Shown here piece by piece: positions 1 through 11,185 of a stretch of 64,000 nucleotides of DNA. Under the pieces are notes generated by a model. The model worked only from the letters and a program-made list of their open reading frames with translations. It had not been told where the DNA came from and ran no database searches. The position numbers and the translations under genes were made by a program. The DNA comes from Silene latifolia (taxonomy: Eukaryota; Streptophyta; Magnoliopsida; Caryophyllales; Caryophyllaceae): contig NC_133534.1 of the NCBI RefSeq assembly GCF_048544455.1, positions 37,386,217-37,450,216 of the forward strand, given 5' to 3'. Positions within the stretch are counted from its first letter, which is position 1, and each line of letters opens with the position of its first letter.

Positions 1-2480
1 AGTATCATTCTGTGAAACTGTTTTCAGATGAAGCATTATGAGAATTGAGTTGTAATTTGGTCCAAATGACTGCTACTTCAAAACAAAAGGAAACACAACG
101 AATTTAATGAGTCATTTTCCACGAAGACTGAAAATCCATTAAAAGACTGAAAATCATCCTCCTATAGACAAAATATTTTCCCAAAGCTTTTTTTGTCAAA
201 AATAAACCAAAAGTAACATTATCAAACACCCAGATGACGTAAAAGCTAATCAAGTTGTTAAAGCATAAAAAGTGGCTATAAAACTTAGCTTAAGGCTTGA
301 TAAGAGATACTCCCATGTAGTTCTGTGACGACTTCTTTGGCATATGATGAACCAGTTAAAAGGAATCTGGTTTCGAATCAGATACGGGACTTTTAGCAGA
401 TGATGGTGTTAAATGACTGAACGTTGAAGCTCTGCAAGTTTTAGCAGGACCCTGTTTATGACCACGCGTACAGAATTTCCCAAACGGATTAAAAAGGAAT
501 CTGGTTCCAAAATTATAATGATTATCAATCTCACATAAGTTTGATGGCATCTCTTCCGAGTCCTTCTTCCACCACACCTTCCCTACGCTCAAGCAAAGAA
601 AAAACAAAAATGACAAACTTTACACACAAGTCAATGCCCAACATTTTTGATAATGTACTTCATAAGACTCAAGTTCTCAACCAGACATGAAAATCATATC
701 ATCCAGGCAAGGTTCCTAGGTCACCTGTGGTCGTAACGGGTTTGGTCATTTCAAATTCGGGTCGTTTTTTGTTCAATTGTTACAGTTTGGGAAATCGGAT
801 TATTTTGAGTTCACCTTTTTCTTAGATAAATCAATTAGGCATCATTTTTTTATCATTTCCTTTATGGTAAGGGTAGTTTGGATTGGTCAAATCGGGTCCA
901 CTTCAGGCTGTTCTTTTCAAAATTTTAAGTTCAGGTCAAGTAAGTTTTTGGATTGGTAACCAGTAATGAAGGATATCCAAATACCTCTCCAAATATACTA
1001 AACAATTAATTAATGTCGGCCAGGCTAACTGTTGTCACTTGTCATAAATAAAAAAAGAATAAGAAGTGAAAGTAGTCTAATTTGCAATGAGGAATGGAGA
1101 TACACGAGAGACCAAGACATCTTAACATATTGATTCAAACACCTGCATGTATCCAACTATCAGAAGAAAACGTCTCCAAATCATAAGCCAAAGAACAAAT
1201 CATAAAGAAGTGAAATTGAGAATGTGTTGTGTTCGTATTCTTCATATAAGCGAACAGTACATCGCATTAGTGGGTAGATTAAGCTGTGCCACTATACTCG
1301 TAAGTTTGAACAATCTCCCGGTGTAAAAAATCGAGAGCGATAACAGAACCTTGATAAACAGAACCTTGAACCAAAAACTTCTCATCAAAGTCATTAGTAG
1401 CTTAGGTTAACTCATCAATTTCACAAACTTTACACTCATCCAAAACCAACAACAGCAGCTACTATCGCTACTACTACTACTACCACCACTATATGCTGCT
1501 GCTATGTATTTATTTTAGTCATTATCCTTCTTGTTGTTGATATAGCTAAATAGCTAATTTCAGTAGCATTAATTTAGTAAAACTTGTACTTATTTGACAT
1601 CAATTCTTAGTATTATTAGTTCGACTACTATTTTGAGGAGGAACACCAAGAAGTTGATTAAGCTTTGGAACAATTACAGTATCATCTTGAGCCTAAACTG
1701 AAAGTTTTGTTCAACAAGTGTTAGATTAACTACCTCAAAAAACTCCCAAAGGTGTGAAATTTCCAATAATAATTAGTTGAAACATACGAGAATGTTTGGC
1801 CGGCTAATGATGATAAAAGTCAAATTACAGCAAGGAGGGGTAAGGGGGTTAAAATTAAGGACTACTCTTGTGGTTTATGGTAAAAACATGGTGTTCAAGG
1901 CATATAAACCTGATGAACTGGTCAGTACCTGCCATTTCACAGTACAAAGAGCAGCTTGCCTTCCCTCTTCGCAGTAAGCCAACTTTCATAGCATGACTCC
2001 AAGCTATAAACGACAACATCAACATCTATTAAATTCAAAAAAACAATAATCTCTAAGAGAAACCACTTCCAAGAAACAGATATACAAATGACCCAAACAA
2101 AGCACGGTTTAATCAGGTATGCATAAGCCACGACACGGAACATCTCAATGTGTAATGACTGCTTGAATTAATATGCAGACACTTTGATTGACTATTTGAT
2201 GAAAAAGAAATATTTTGGAGACAAATTAACGCTCTTACCAGGGGCAGTTGTATCTCCTCATTCAGGTAAGCCTTGATCAACTACCACCTACAAGATGCCT
2301 TCTTGGCCTTGATCTGCAAAATGAGAAACACACAGTTCATAATATGAATTTTAAAGATCACAGATCGAGCAACGACGTTAGCGATTTGTTATCAACTACC
2401 ACCTACAGTGCAGTGTAGAAACATTGAATGAAATAACTCGATAAGACCAGACCGTCTCATGGTAGGACACGGATTTTTCT
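1..2480. other. AT-rich stretch with no assignable gene
   Basis: I see no gene that I can name here. The best candidate is a minus-strand exon-like segment at 356-590: an open stretch of about 75 codons rich in Ser/Pro/Lys at its end, stopping at TGA. It could be a 3'-terminal coding exon of an unidentified gene. Positions 1440-1500 hold short CTA/CTG-type triplet runs. Nothing else stands out. Confidence 0.4.
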
Positions 2481-2489
2481 AAGGCCTTG

Positions 2490-2854
2490 AGGAAATTTTT
2501 CAATTGGAAGCCATACAAGTTAACCGGAAACCTTGAATGTCCATCCCGTCTAACTGGTATAAGCTTAAGAAAGTCGATATATGTAGAGGGTAAACATTTA
2601 TAACAGTTGACCTGCTTTGATCACTGGACATTAACACGACATATATATTTATCCGTGGCCTTGAAAGTCCTGAAGAACGCATTCGTGTACTCTTCTAAGT
2701 CATCTGAGGTAAGGGTTAGGAATCCAAATGGTCCAAGTCCACCTTCGACATTTGCTCCCTTCCTGCTACACAGAATCTGTGGGTTAGTCCATGTTGGGTC
2801 CAACTCCTCTGCCTTCTTGAACTCGGTTACCTTGAATGACACTTCAACATCTGC
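2490..2854 (-). pseudogene. Fragment of a glycoside hydrolase family 32 gene (invertase-like), C-terminal exon
   Basis: On the minus strand an acceptor (ttgtag, 2860-2855) is followed by an exon beginning ADVEVSF. It contains GPFGFLTL and [11 protein letters not shown] and then [10 protein letters not shown]. These match the C-terminal beta-sandwich of plant GH32 enzymes (cell-wall and vacuolar invertases and fructosyltransferases), which cleave or transfer fructose from sucrose. The frame breaks inside an ATATAT run at about 2638-2650: the first part reads in one frame and VLMSSDQ in another. No catalytic NDPNG, RDP or EC exon was found upstream, so this is a fragment or a decayed gene end. 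The next piece upstream belongs to another family (ABCA). The family call rests on remembered conserved strings and is fairly specific; the exact subfamily cannot be given. Confidence 0.6.
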
Positions 2855-3604
2855 CTACAAATTAAAACGGAAATGTAAAAGCGCATTAACCTAGATTAAT
2901 TACGCACGAATGATGTCTGATGGTAGAAAAGAAAGAAAGAAATGTAGTACTTCAATACTCCAAAGTAGAGCAAAATAAAGCAAGAACACAAGAGTTCCAC
3001 CAAGCGGCTAAAATAACTACGGTCACCCTGAATTAAGAAACAAAAAGTAACTCTAAGAAACATCAACACCTAATTTGGCTGTAGTATTTTGAAAAAATGT
3101 TTACTCCGCTGGCACTTCAGTTACTTTGTGAACATTGTTGGTTATTTATTGTTAATTGATTGACGGTTCATGTAATTAGACGACCAGAAATCATTTTTTG
3201 ACTAAGACTTTGATCTTATATTATTGCTAACGATCAGATTGCCAAATGCACCTGAAACGGAGATCTTCACTCTATGTGGAGTTAGCATCCCAACCGAAAA
3301 AGCATATATATATAAAGTAACCCCTTCAGCTGACTACAGTATCCCATTTCAGATAGATATATCAGCTAATATGGGATCTGAAGATAGTTCTTTGGGTTTG
3401 TGTCCATAATACTTACCAAGTGACCATATAACTGATTTTTAGCAATATGGTACATTTGCCAGGAGCTCAGGGCACATGTAATTAGGTAAACAAATGATTG
3501 AAAGGATATATTTTTGTCATTTTGTTCAATAAACCTCATCTGTCTTCTCTCTGAGATAGATTTTGAGTCGTGGAGCTCATTGACTGAAATATAGGGGGTA
3601 GATA

Positions 3605-5010
3605 AGGACCAGTACCTTGAACCTTACTCCCTGCTTTGCCAATCCAATAAGCAGGGTACAAAACCTAAAATGCGGATTTTCTCACTCTATATGGGTTTGG
3701 GATTATGTTGTCCAAGTAAAGAGCCAAGACAAACCAAAGAATGAATGATTCAACAAACCATATGAAGATGTCGTTTTGCAGTTACAAATACAATAATTAA
3801 GCATCATTGATATAATAGAATATAGGAGTATTCAGAGTATGATTCGTAAAAGAGAAAGAGTCTAAGGAATATTTAGATAGCAAATGAAGTCCATTTCTAA
3901 CAGATTAAGGGGACTGTATTCATACCATTGTAACTATACAATCATCGTCATTCAGAGAACATTTGGTCCTACCACTCCAGCTGATACCAGGGTCTCGATG
4001 TGTTGCAGTCGCATATGTGAGCATCTTTAAAGCTTTGGCCAGCAAATTTGGAGGGAAGAAGAGCCATATGATCATGTACCCTTTACCGAACCTATCACTG
4101 TACGGAAATCCAAATCGTGTCACAATCTGCATAAGCGAGGTTAATGTCAATGATGTGAAACGCAATACCTATAATGGCAATGCGCTAGTGTTCTATTTTC
4201 TCTTGTCGCTTTTTTTTACATTTAATTAATTTGTCTGTGGTTAGTGGGTTTGTCTCATATGTAAGAATCTTTCATAATGTGTAATTTTCCGTTCAGACTA
4301 TTACACAAGAATTGAACTTGCCTGGATGATAAAGCCCACAATGAAGTTATATAACCCTATATTGTGGCTGAAGATGTGTGGTTGATGAAAGCCGATAGCG
4401 TAGAGGCAAAGGCTGTCTGAAATAGATACACGAAAAGGTGGAAATCAGATAACACGTTAGTGGATGGTGCACAAACTGAACAAGCTCCTATACAAAGTAT
4501 GAAAATAATGAATAAAAGGAACTGACCTTGTTCAACTGGAAAAAGAAGAACACAAGTAACAATATTGCAAAATTGTTGTGCAGGATAAGGCCCTCTTAAG
4601 CCAGCCATGATAGCCAATATGCATTATCAAAGAGACCCATGATCTCATTGCCTGAAAAGTTTTGGCAGAAGTAAGGAAACATTCAAGTTTAATGCTTTAC
4701 TCATAAACATCACTAATCACTGATATTACCTGCTAAATTTGAAGGTTTTTGGTACACAAAAAAAAATCTTGGAACACAAAACAAATAATTAAACCTATAT
4801 TAGAAGGGAGACAAACCTGTCTAAGTTTTAGCTCTTTCTCAGTTACCAAGGCACTACAAAACCAAACATAGCAATGGCTAAGAAAAAGGTTGGACCAATG
4901 GACTCGACGGCTGAGAAGGGATCTGCTGGAGGGTGCGCAAATTCTGTGAAAGAGACTGTCCAGCTGAAATTTGGGTCTGGCCATTATCCAAACAACAAAG
5001 GAGTTCTTAG
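3605..5010 (-). pseudogene. ABC transporter A family (ABCA2/ATH-like) pseudogene, transmembrane part
   Basis: Minus-strand exons in order resemble the plant ABCA2-like half transporters. About 5003-4858 has WPDPNFSWTVSFTEFA and ends FLAIAMFGFVV. 4858-4815 has SALVTEKELKLRQ, then a GT donor. 4640-4526 has MGLFDNAYWLSWLA, a stop, EGLI. 4410-4320 has AFASTLSAFI and IVGFIIQ. 4134-3925 has FGFPYSDRFGKG, WLFFPPNLLAKALKML and GISWSGRTKCS. 3666-3605 has YPAYWIGKAGSKVQG. These are the membrane helices and the linker before the ATP-binding domain. Lesions are visible: a small deletion shifts the frame at about 4860 between FGFVV and SALV, a stop (TAA) replaces a Trp-region codon near 4588, and a frame change lies near 4350. 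No Walker A or signature motif was found downstream, so the ATPase half is missing. Confidence is high for the family and high that it is not functional. Confidence 0.75.
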
Positions 5011-5662
5011 TTATAAACACACCATGAAATTTAAACAAAATGACTGGCTAAATAAACTGCTGACAGTACTACAAGCAAGTCGAGCCGATACCTTTGGTCA
5101 GAAATCTAGCAATTTCGCATTCAGTAAAAGCAGAAGCTGAAGTGGGAGTTGGAATTTGGTGGTAGGGTCTTCAATTTTGCCTCTTATAAAGACTGCTGTC
5201 GAGTTAGTTTGAAGACTGTAGCCGATTGTTCCATTTGCTCTTTCAAATGCAGTGCTCCTGACTGTGCATTGGGTTCATAAGAAGCCATTCATCGACCTCT
5301 TCCTCCATCCTATTGCACATCACAGAATTTCAGCATGACCTGTTCTCTTCAAATGCTAATACTCCAACATTCTTGCTAATCGAATTGCATTTTATTCTAA
5401 CTTAGTTGATAAAGTCATGAGTGGCGGTACTCGTGAAGGTTAAAATTCCATCCGTCTCACATGATATAACATAATTAAAGACAATATTAATGGGATAAAA
5501 TCTTAATTAACATAGCATAGATACTCTTACATGGCTATTGCTTATGGGAAAGATGGTTTTAATGCTCTTAATCTGGTGTCAGAAACTTATAAATCAAACT
5601 AAAGCTATAACTACCTCAATTAGTAACCTAAAATCGAATGAAAAGTGACATTATGGACTTAC

Positions 5663-7488
5663 CCAACAAATTCCAAGATCTTTGCATAATGATCAACAAT
5701 AGAAAAAGTCATGGCCTGCATTGTAGAATGGCAATCAAGGACAGAGAATCAAAAACGCTGTTGAATTTTACACCAGTGATGCAATCTGAAACTTTATAAG
5801 CCCAACAGAACAGAGTTCCATAGCAGTCCAAAATAATCAAAAATACGAAGTTAAAATGTGGAGGCAGGCATATCATAAACACCTAAAAACTTACAGTTGG
5901 GGACTACGAGCATAACATACTGCACATATTCCACCAAACCAATAATTCACTTGAGAATGAGAGACATTTACCTAAAAGTCTTGTGTAATATGGTGACTTC
6001 TGGGGCCTGAAAAATTAATCAAACTAATCAAAGATTGAATAAACAACCTAGAACTCTACAAGAAAGTATATTGCAACCATCATCATAAAGCCAAAACATT
6101 TGGCAGTATTCTTTGGTACAAGTATGCAGAATTCAGGCTTATTAAGCAAATTATTTCTATTTGCTTACGCTTCGTGAAATGCAGTTTAGCGCTGACAATC
6201 ACCATTTCACCAGTCATCACCACTAATTAAAAACCTCGTGCAATATCCCTAGCAGGTCATCAAGCTAGTTTCTAACAAAAAAAAGTTTGTGCACCAAGAC
6301 AGCTCACTTAGGTACTGCAGTTTAAACATCAATCGGATTACCAGCAGAAAGATACATACAACAAACAGGGAAGACACCGTCATGACCTATATTCAATATT
6401 ATGTAGAAGGAAACTCACTATCCCTTCTGCTGTATCCATCAATTCCTACCAAATGATCAAAGATCTCATCAGACGGACTATTACCGTGGTATTGTGTTGG
6501 AACAGGCTCATAATAACCATATTTGTAATAATTCATACTGACGGGTGGACATGCATCATCCTGCACCAGTTTATATAGAGAGTTAAGCCACAGAACAAAA
6601 CATGACTCACAATCATTGCAAAAAAACACCTTTATACAATTACTCGGGTAAAATCGATTAACGAATAGATTGTTTTATGCACCAAATGTATGTCAGCCTT
6701 GTACTTCTTCTATGAATAGATCGTTTTATGCACACATCAGTCATGTTAAAGACACCTTAACATGAAATTGACACGATCATAAGTATGTAAAAATATATTT
6801 AAATTTGTACCGTAATGAAGATAATGTGAATTAGTATAGACTCCATACAATGCAGTTTATTATAAATCCAAACAACAGTAATGGGTAGCAAGAATTGCTA
6901 ATTCATGCATCACAGTGAAAGTGAATAATAGCTACCAAAATTGGCCTAAATTATCGCATGCAATCAATTTACTAAATGTACCCCAAAATTATTGCATGCA
7001 ATCAATTTAAACCCAAAAACTAACCCTAAAAATTATTTAATTTAATTGACAATCAATAATCCACCTCAATAGTTAATTTAATTGACAATCAATAATCCAC
7101 CTCAATTGTTTTGGTCTTCTTGCACTCGTTTTAATTCAACCCCAAAATTGGCCTAAATTATCCTCATTTCTATCCATTTCTACCTCCAACCTTCATCCAT
7201 TCCCTCCAATTTTTAGTTTATTTTAGCTCTATTACTCCCTTAATAATTACTCTCATCCCAAGCAAGCCCTTAGGAAGAAAATCACAAGAATGAATTGGGC
7301 AACTTACTTGCTACGTTCGTATCAGCCGGATGGAATTGGTGATCGCCATTGTTATTAACCTCTGATGTGACACACCTATGACGAAAAAAACGAGTGCAAG
7401 AAGACCAAAACAATTGCTGAAGAAGAAACGCAGGTTGAATTAAAAAGAACAAAATCGCAAATAGTATGAGAATAAGGAAGAGGAACAT
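5663..7488 (-). other. Unidentified minus-strand exon candidates
   Basis: Three open segments have good splice borders on the minus strand. 7488-7308 starts with ATG, encodes a hydrophobic N-terminus of about 25 residues (signal peptide or anchor), and ends at a GTAAGT donor. 6560-6419 lies between a GTGCAG acceptor and a GTGAGT donor and is rich in Tyr and Pro (NYYKYGYYEPVPTQYHG). 5715-5663 is a 53-bp exon (AMTFSIVDHYAKILEFVG) between AG and GTAAGT. The phases of the first two do not join directly, so more exons would be needed. I do not recognise the protein. They could be the start of the gene whose decayed ABCA part lies downstream, or a separate gene. Confidence 0.25.
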
Positions 7489-7489
7489 G

Positions 7490-8647
7490 TTGAATTAAAA
7501 AGATAATGCATCGGCCGAAAGCAGCAACACGATACAAAGCTAATGCATGGCTCAGAACAGATTATTTGGTGAGTGGTGAGGGATTTTGGGGAAGATTATC
7601 TGAGGGAAAAGAGGTAGATGATGGCAGAACCAAAGGAAGGGGGGAAATGAAGGCAGGAACGATATAATATAGCGGTAAAATGGCACGGAAGTGATAAGAA
7701 TCAAAGGCAGGGGCAGAATGGGCAGAATGTATCAAAAGTACTGTTACAGCAACAGTAACCAGAGTTTGGGTTTTTTAAAGAGTGTAGATTTGAAAATTGA
7801 GTTTAAGACACTATCGATCGACTTCATCGTTTTCCATTATCATTTTCTTTTGTTTTCTTACTCCAATGATCGCGACATAAAATTTAGATACAACTAACAT
7901 AGTTTTGGTACTTTTTAACGTTGTTGTATCAAATAAAAGTGTACTATTAAAGAAGTATACTTAAAACAACGGTAAAAGTTAAAAATATAAAACGAAAAAA
8001 ATGGAACGATTTTAAAATTATAGTCCAAACTACAACGTGGGATAATTATAAAAACCCTAGTATAAAAACTACAATCTAAACATGCCCATTTAATTAAAAA
8101 AATGGTTATAAATGGAAAGAAAAAACAGTGAATACTAGAAAAATATATTTTCGGATCGGATCGGATATCCAAACGTTTTCATTCTAATATCCATATCCGA
8201 TCAAAATACAAAAGGTTTCGGATCGGATATCCGATCCAAACTTAATTTTCAGATCGGATATCGAGAAAATCGGATCGGATTCGGACCGGATATCCAATCG
8301 GTTCGGATAATCGGAATTTTGCTCAACCCTAATATTTAGTAAATGGTTTATAATTTATATAGCATTCATACATATATAATAAATTGTCTATATACTATAA
8401 CAATTAAAAAAAAAATTCTCAATATTTAATATAAATATAAAAGTTCTAAAATTATAGAACATGATATTTTATATTTGATAAATTAAAAGTTCTAAAATTA
8501 AAAGTAATTTTAATGTAAGAATTTGGTGAAAATTAAGAAAATGAGGTTGAATTTCACTTTTGTGCAACTTAAGGGACTTGATTGCTCCAAATGAAACTTA
8601 TGGGGCCTAATTTCACAATAGAACAAAGTTAGGGGGGGGGGGGGTGT
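7490..8647. repeat. AT-rich spacer with a degenerate GGATATCC-type repeat block
   Basis: No coding sequence is apparent. At 8145-8330 the motif ATCGGATCGGATATCC and its degenerate forms recur in both orientations, ending in ttttgctcaaccc. The same motif set and the same end (ttttttgctcaacc) occur in the MITE-like element at 48045-48618, so this is probably a truncated or diverged relative. A run of 13 G residues precedes 8645. Confidence 0.45.
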
Positions 8648-8686
8648 GCTATGGCGACACCGGATGTTACCGACTTCGGTAACACC
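8648..8686. repeat. Left copy of an inverted repeat, containing a palindrome
   Basis: The segment holds ctatggcgacaccgg followed by the perfect palindrome GTTACCGA-CT-TCGGTAAC. An inverted counterpart lies at 47699-47738 (ggtgttactgactttgagtaac then acccggtggcgctat). With the 38-kb retroelement stack removed, the two copies would be about 0.8 kb apart. This suggests the terminal repeats of a small DNA element into which the stack inserted. Confidence 0.4.
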
Positions 8687-8915
8687 TTAATAAAATAATA
8701 TATTTAAAAAATTAATAAATAGTTCATTTTTATTTATTAATCAATTATGCAAAGGTTAAAAACGGAAGTTTCGAATAAAAAATGTTATTGTTGATTCAAC
8801 CCAGACGGCCGTTTTCTTCTTCGTTATTTTCGATTCAAAGCATCACGTATTAGTAATCAACCATACAAATTTACTTGTATGATTGATTACTAAATTCAAT
8901 CTTTATGATTTTTTG

Positions 8916-8980
8916 TATAAATACAAAGCTTATTAGACGTGTAATCCACCATAATTCAATTCAAACTTGTTAATTTCATG
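8916..8980 (+). promoter_or_regulatory. TATA box and start codon of an interrupted reading frame
   Basis: TATAAATA lies at 8916-8923. It is followed by a leader of about 55 bases and ATG at 8978. The frame reads MAMTIDDLTEI and is cut by the retroelement insertion at 9009. DDLTEI is like the start of many plant F-box proteins, but eleven residues cannot prove this. After the stack, reading resumes in frame as ILLR and then degenerates to stops. Confidence 0.35.
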
Positions 8981-9009
8981 GCAATGACGATCGATGATCT
9001 TACCGAAAT

Positions 9010-9563
9010 TGTAACACCCCAAGTTATTGAGAGTAAGGTTGTCCCACATCGGGGAATTGAGGAGGTTGTGATATGTTTATAAGGGATTCCACCCACCACT
9101 TAGTAACAAGGCTTTGTGCTTTTGGGCGTAAGTGAGGACAAGTAATGGGCCCAAAGGTACATATCCCATCTTATTGGGTTGTGTTACGACCGTTGTGGGT
9201 CGGGTTGTTATAACTGGTATCAGAGCGACCCTGCGACCGTGTGGTGATCCCGTGGTCGGGAGTACCCGGGTCACACACCTAGCGGGGGAGGATTTTGGGC
9301 TTGGCTGCGGTTAAGTTGGAGGCACAACGAGGACGTTGTGTTCTTTAAGTGGGGGGATTGTAACACCCCAAGTTATTGAGAGTAAGGTTGTCCCACATCG
9401 GGGAATTGAGGAGGTTGTGATATGTTTATAAGGTATTCCACCCACCACTTAGTAACAAGACCTTGTGCTTTTGGGCTTAAGTGAGGACAAGTAATGGGCC
9501 CAAAGGTACATATCCCATCTTATTGGGTTGTGTTACGACCGTGGTGGGTCGGGTTGTTATAAC
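9010..9563 (+). mobile_element. TRIM (terminal-repeat retrotransposon in miniature)
   Basis: Two direct repeats of 205 bp (9010-9214 and 9359-9563), both starting TGTAACACCCC and differing at only a few bases, flank a 144-bp interior. Directly after the first repeat is TGGTATCAGAGCGAC (9215-9229), the primer-binding site for initiator methionine tRNA. Directly before the second is a purine tract (agtggggggat). There is no coding capacity, as expected for a TRIM. The left flank is gaaat (9005-9009). The right flank is not gaaat but the 3' interior of a gypsy element, so the TRIM is fused to foreign element sequence. Confidence 0.8.
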
Positions 9564-9746
9564 GTTTTTGCACCTTTTTGTGTTGTGTCGGTATAGTTAG
9601 TAGTGGTTTGAGTCGGGTTGAGTTTGGTTGGTAACATGTTTTGTGTTGAGTTTTGTTTTGGTTGTTGTGTCGGGAGTATGGTAGTATGTCTTTTCTTTGT
9701 TGTGGTTTGAACTTCGGAGACAAAGTTCTTTTTAAAGAGGGAAGAC
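9564..9746 (+). mobile_element. Truncated 3' interior of the chromodomain gypsy element
   Basis: This segment matches 45709-45891 almost base for base. That is the untranslated 3' interior preceding the 3' LTR of the gypsy element (gtttttgcacc... to ...ggagggaagac). It begins abruptly at the end of the second TRIM repeat. Confidence 0.8.
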
Positions 9747-11156
9747 TGTAATACTACGGTTTTATGAGTCTCTGTGTACTCTATCGAGTGGGCCTTACTC
9801 TGTCGAGTAAGGGCGTTTTGGTTTTTAAAACAGTATTCTACCTGTAGGGTACTCGATCGAGTAGCCTGGGCACTTGATCGAGTAAGTGGCACTCGATCGA
9901 GTACGACAGTTACTCAATCGAGTAGCTCGGTTTTCGGGTAATGTTTTGTCGGGTTTTGTTAATAACACGGATTAATATATAAATCTTTCCGTCATCTTCA
10001 TAATACACTTTTACAAACCTAATCACATTGAAAAAGAGATTCAAGTTACGTTCTTCGCATTCATCCGTGTTATTGAAAAATCCCGGAGCTTGAGAGGTCG
10101 GATTTCATCGTTCTTTGCATCCTTGTGATCCTTGCGTCGAGGGTAAGATCTACGTACCAATTTTATAGTATTTAGTCAAGTTTGTTTAAACCCTAATTTG
10201 GGGGATTGGGGATTTGTGTTAGTTCTTGTATGGTTAGTGATTATGTGATGATGTGTTAGGAGGAGGATTCGTAGAAGAGGCTTTTTGATACAGCTGTTGA
10301 GATCGTCTGCGTATGTTGCATTCCAGGTAGGGTTTCCCTACTCAGTATTAATCACATAATGTGTTGATTGTTGGTTGTGATTTTTGTATAATATCATACT
10401 CGTATTGTGACGGTTGTTGGAGTTGGTTACTGTTGATAGTTGTGATTGATTGTATCTGTCTGTGATCTTCGGGGTGCGTCCCTGGCTGAGTGGGGTCACT
10501 TGCGGGAGTGGCTTCACGCCCGTTATTCGCCTTCTGTGGAACCCGCCACAGAAGGGATGTGCACATTAATGGATCTGGGTTTAACGCTCTATGGTATGAG
10601 CGGGGCATAGGTGGGAACGGCTGCGGTCCCCCACTGGCGGAGTGGAGTTACCTGTTGCGATGGGTACTCTGGCAGGGCTACACACTTTAGTGTGTAGTCA
10701 GTAATGAGGAGTTGATTATGGAGTTTGGGTTATGTGACAATTGAGATGTGTTGGTTTCTGTCTTATTGTAATTATATATATGATTGTGTGATTAGTACTG
10801 ACCCCGTCTTTGTTTTAAAAAACTGTGGTGATCCATTAGGGGATGGTGAGCAGTTGTTGAGCAGGTATGAGTCGAGACACATGGGCTAGCTGGGATGTTT
10901 CACCACGAGATGATAGAGTCTTCCGCTGTAGTTTGAGTAGCTTATCAGACATTTTTGATTAGTTGTTAGACATTTGGTTTTAGAACATGTAACCGTATTT
11001 CATCAGTTGGTTTTGGATTGTATTCACTAAACTTTATACTATTTAAATGTTGGTTCTTTATTGTCTTTTGATTATCATTCCCTCGGAAAACCGAGATAGT
11101 GACATCTTTATACCTGAGTGGTCCTGATAAGGCACTTGGAGTATGGGGGTGTCACA
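9747..11156 (+). mobile_element. LTR copy A of the chromodomain gypsy element
   Basis: A complete LTR of 1410 bp starts TGTAATACTACGG and ends gggggtgtcaca. It is nearly identical to 45892-47302. The 5' part carries four to six copies of the palindrome ACTCGATCGAGT or near variants (9780-9920). These lie just upstream of a TATATAAAT box near 9976, the likely promoter. It is followed by 29 bases resembling the near-terminal part of another LTR copy (atctttatacctgaatgg), then by LTR copy B, so LTRs stand in tandem here. Confidence 0.85.
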
Positions 11157-11185
11157 TCGGAATCATCTTTATACCTGAATGGTCC

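Noticed and set aside
2607..2894. Plus-strand 95-codon frame
   Set aside because: It is the shadow of the minus-strand GH32-like exon.
3224..3409. Plus-strand 61-codon frame
   Set aside because: No known motif. It lies between minus-strand pseudogene exons and is probably a chance frame; I could not match the opposite strand to ABCA or GH32 either.
4874..5140. Plus-strand 88-codon frame
   Set aside because: It is the shadow of the minus-strand ABCA exon (WPDPNFSWTVSF...).
9215..9229. Initiator-tRNA-like strings (also 36698-36710) considered as tRNA genes
   Set aside because: Only the complement of the tRNA 3' end is present, placed directly after an LTR: these are primer-binding sites.
10490..10690. 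Small open frame of 60-84 codons present in all three gypsy LTR copies (10490, 11935, 46635)
   Set aside because: It lies in the non-coding LTR, its length varies between copies, and it matches no known protein. Being open in three recent copies is expected from their similarity.
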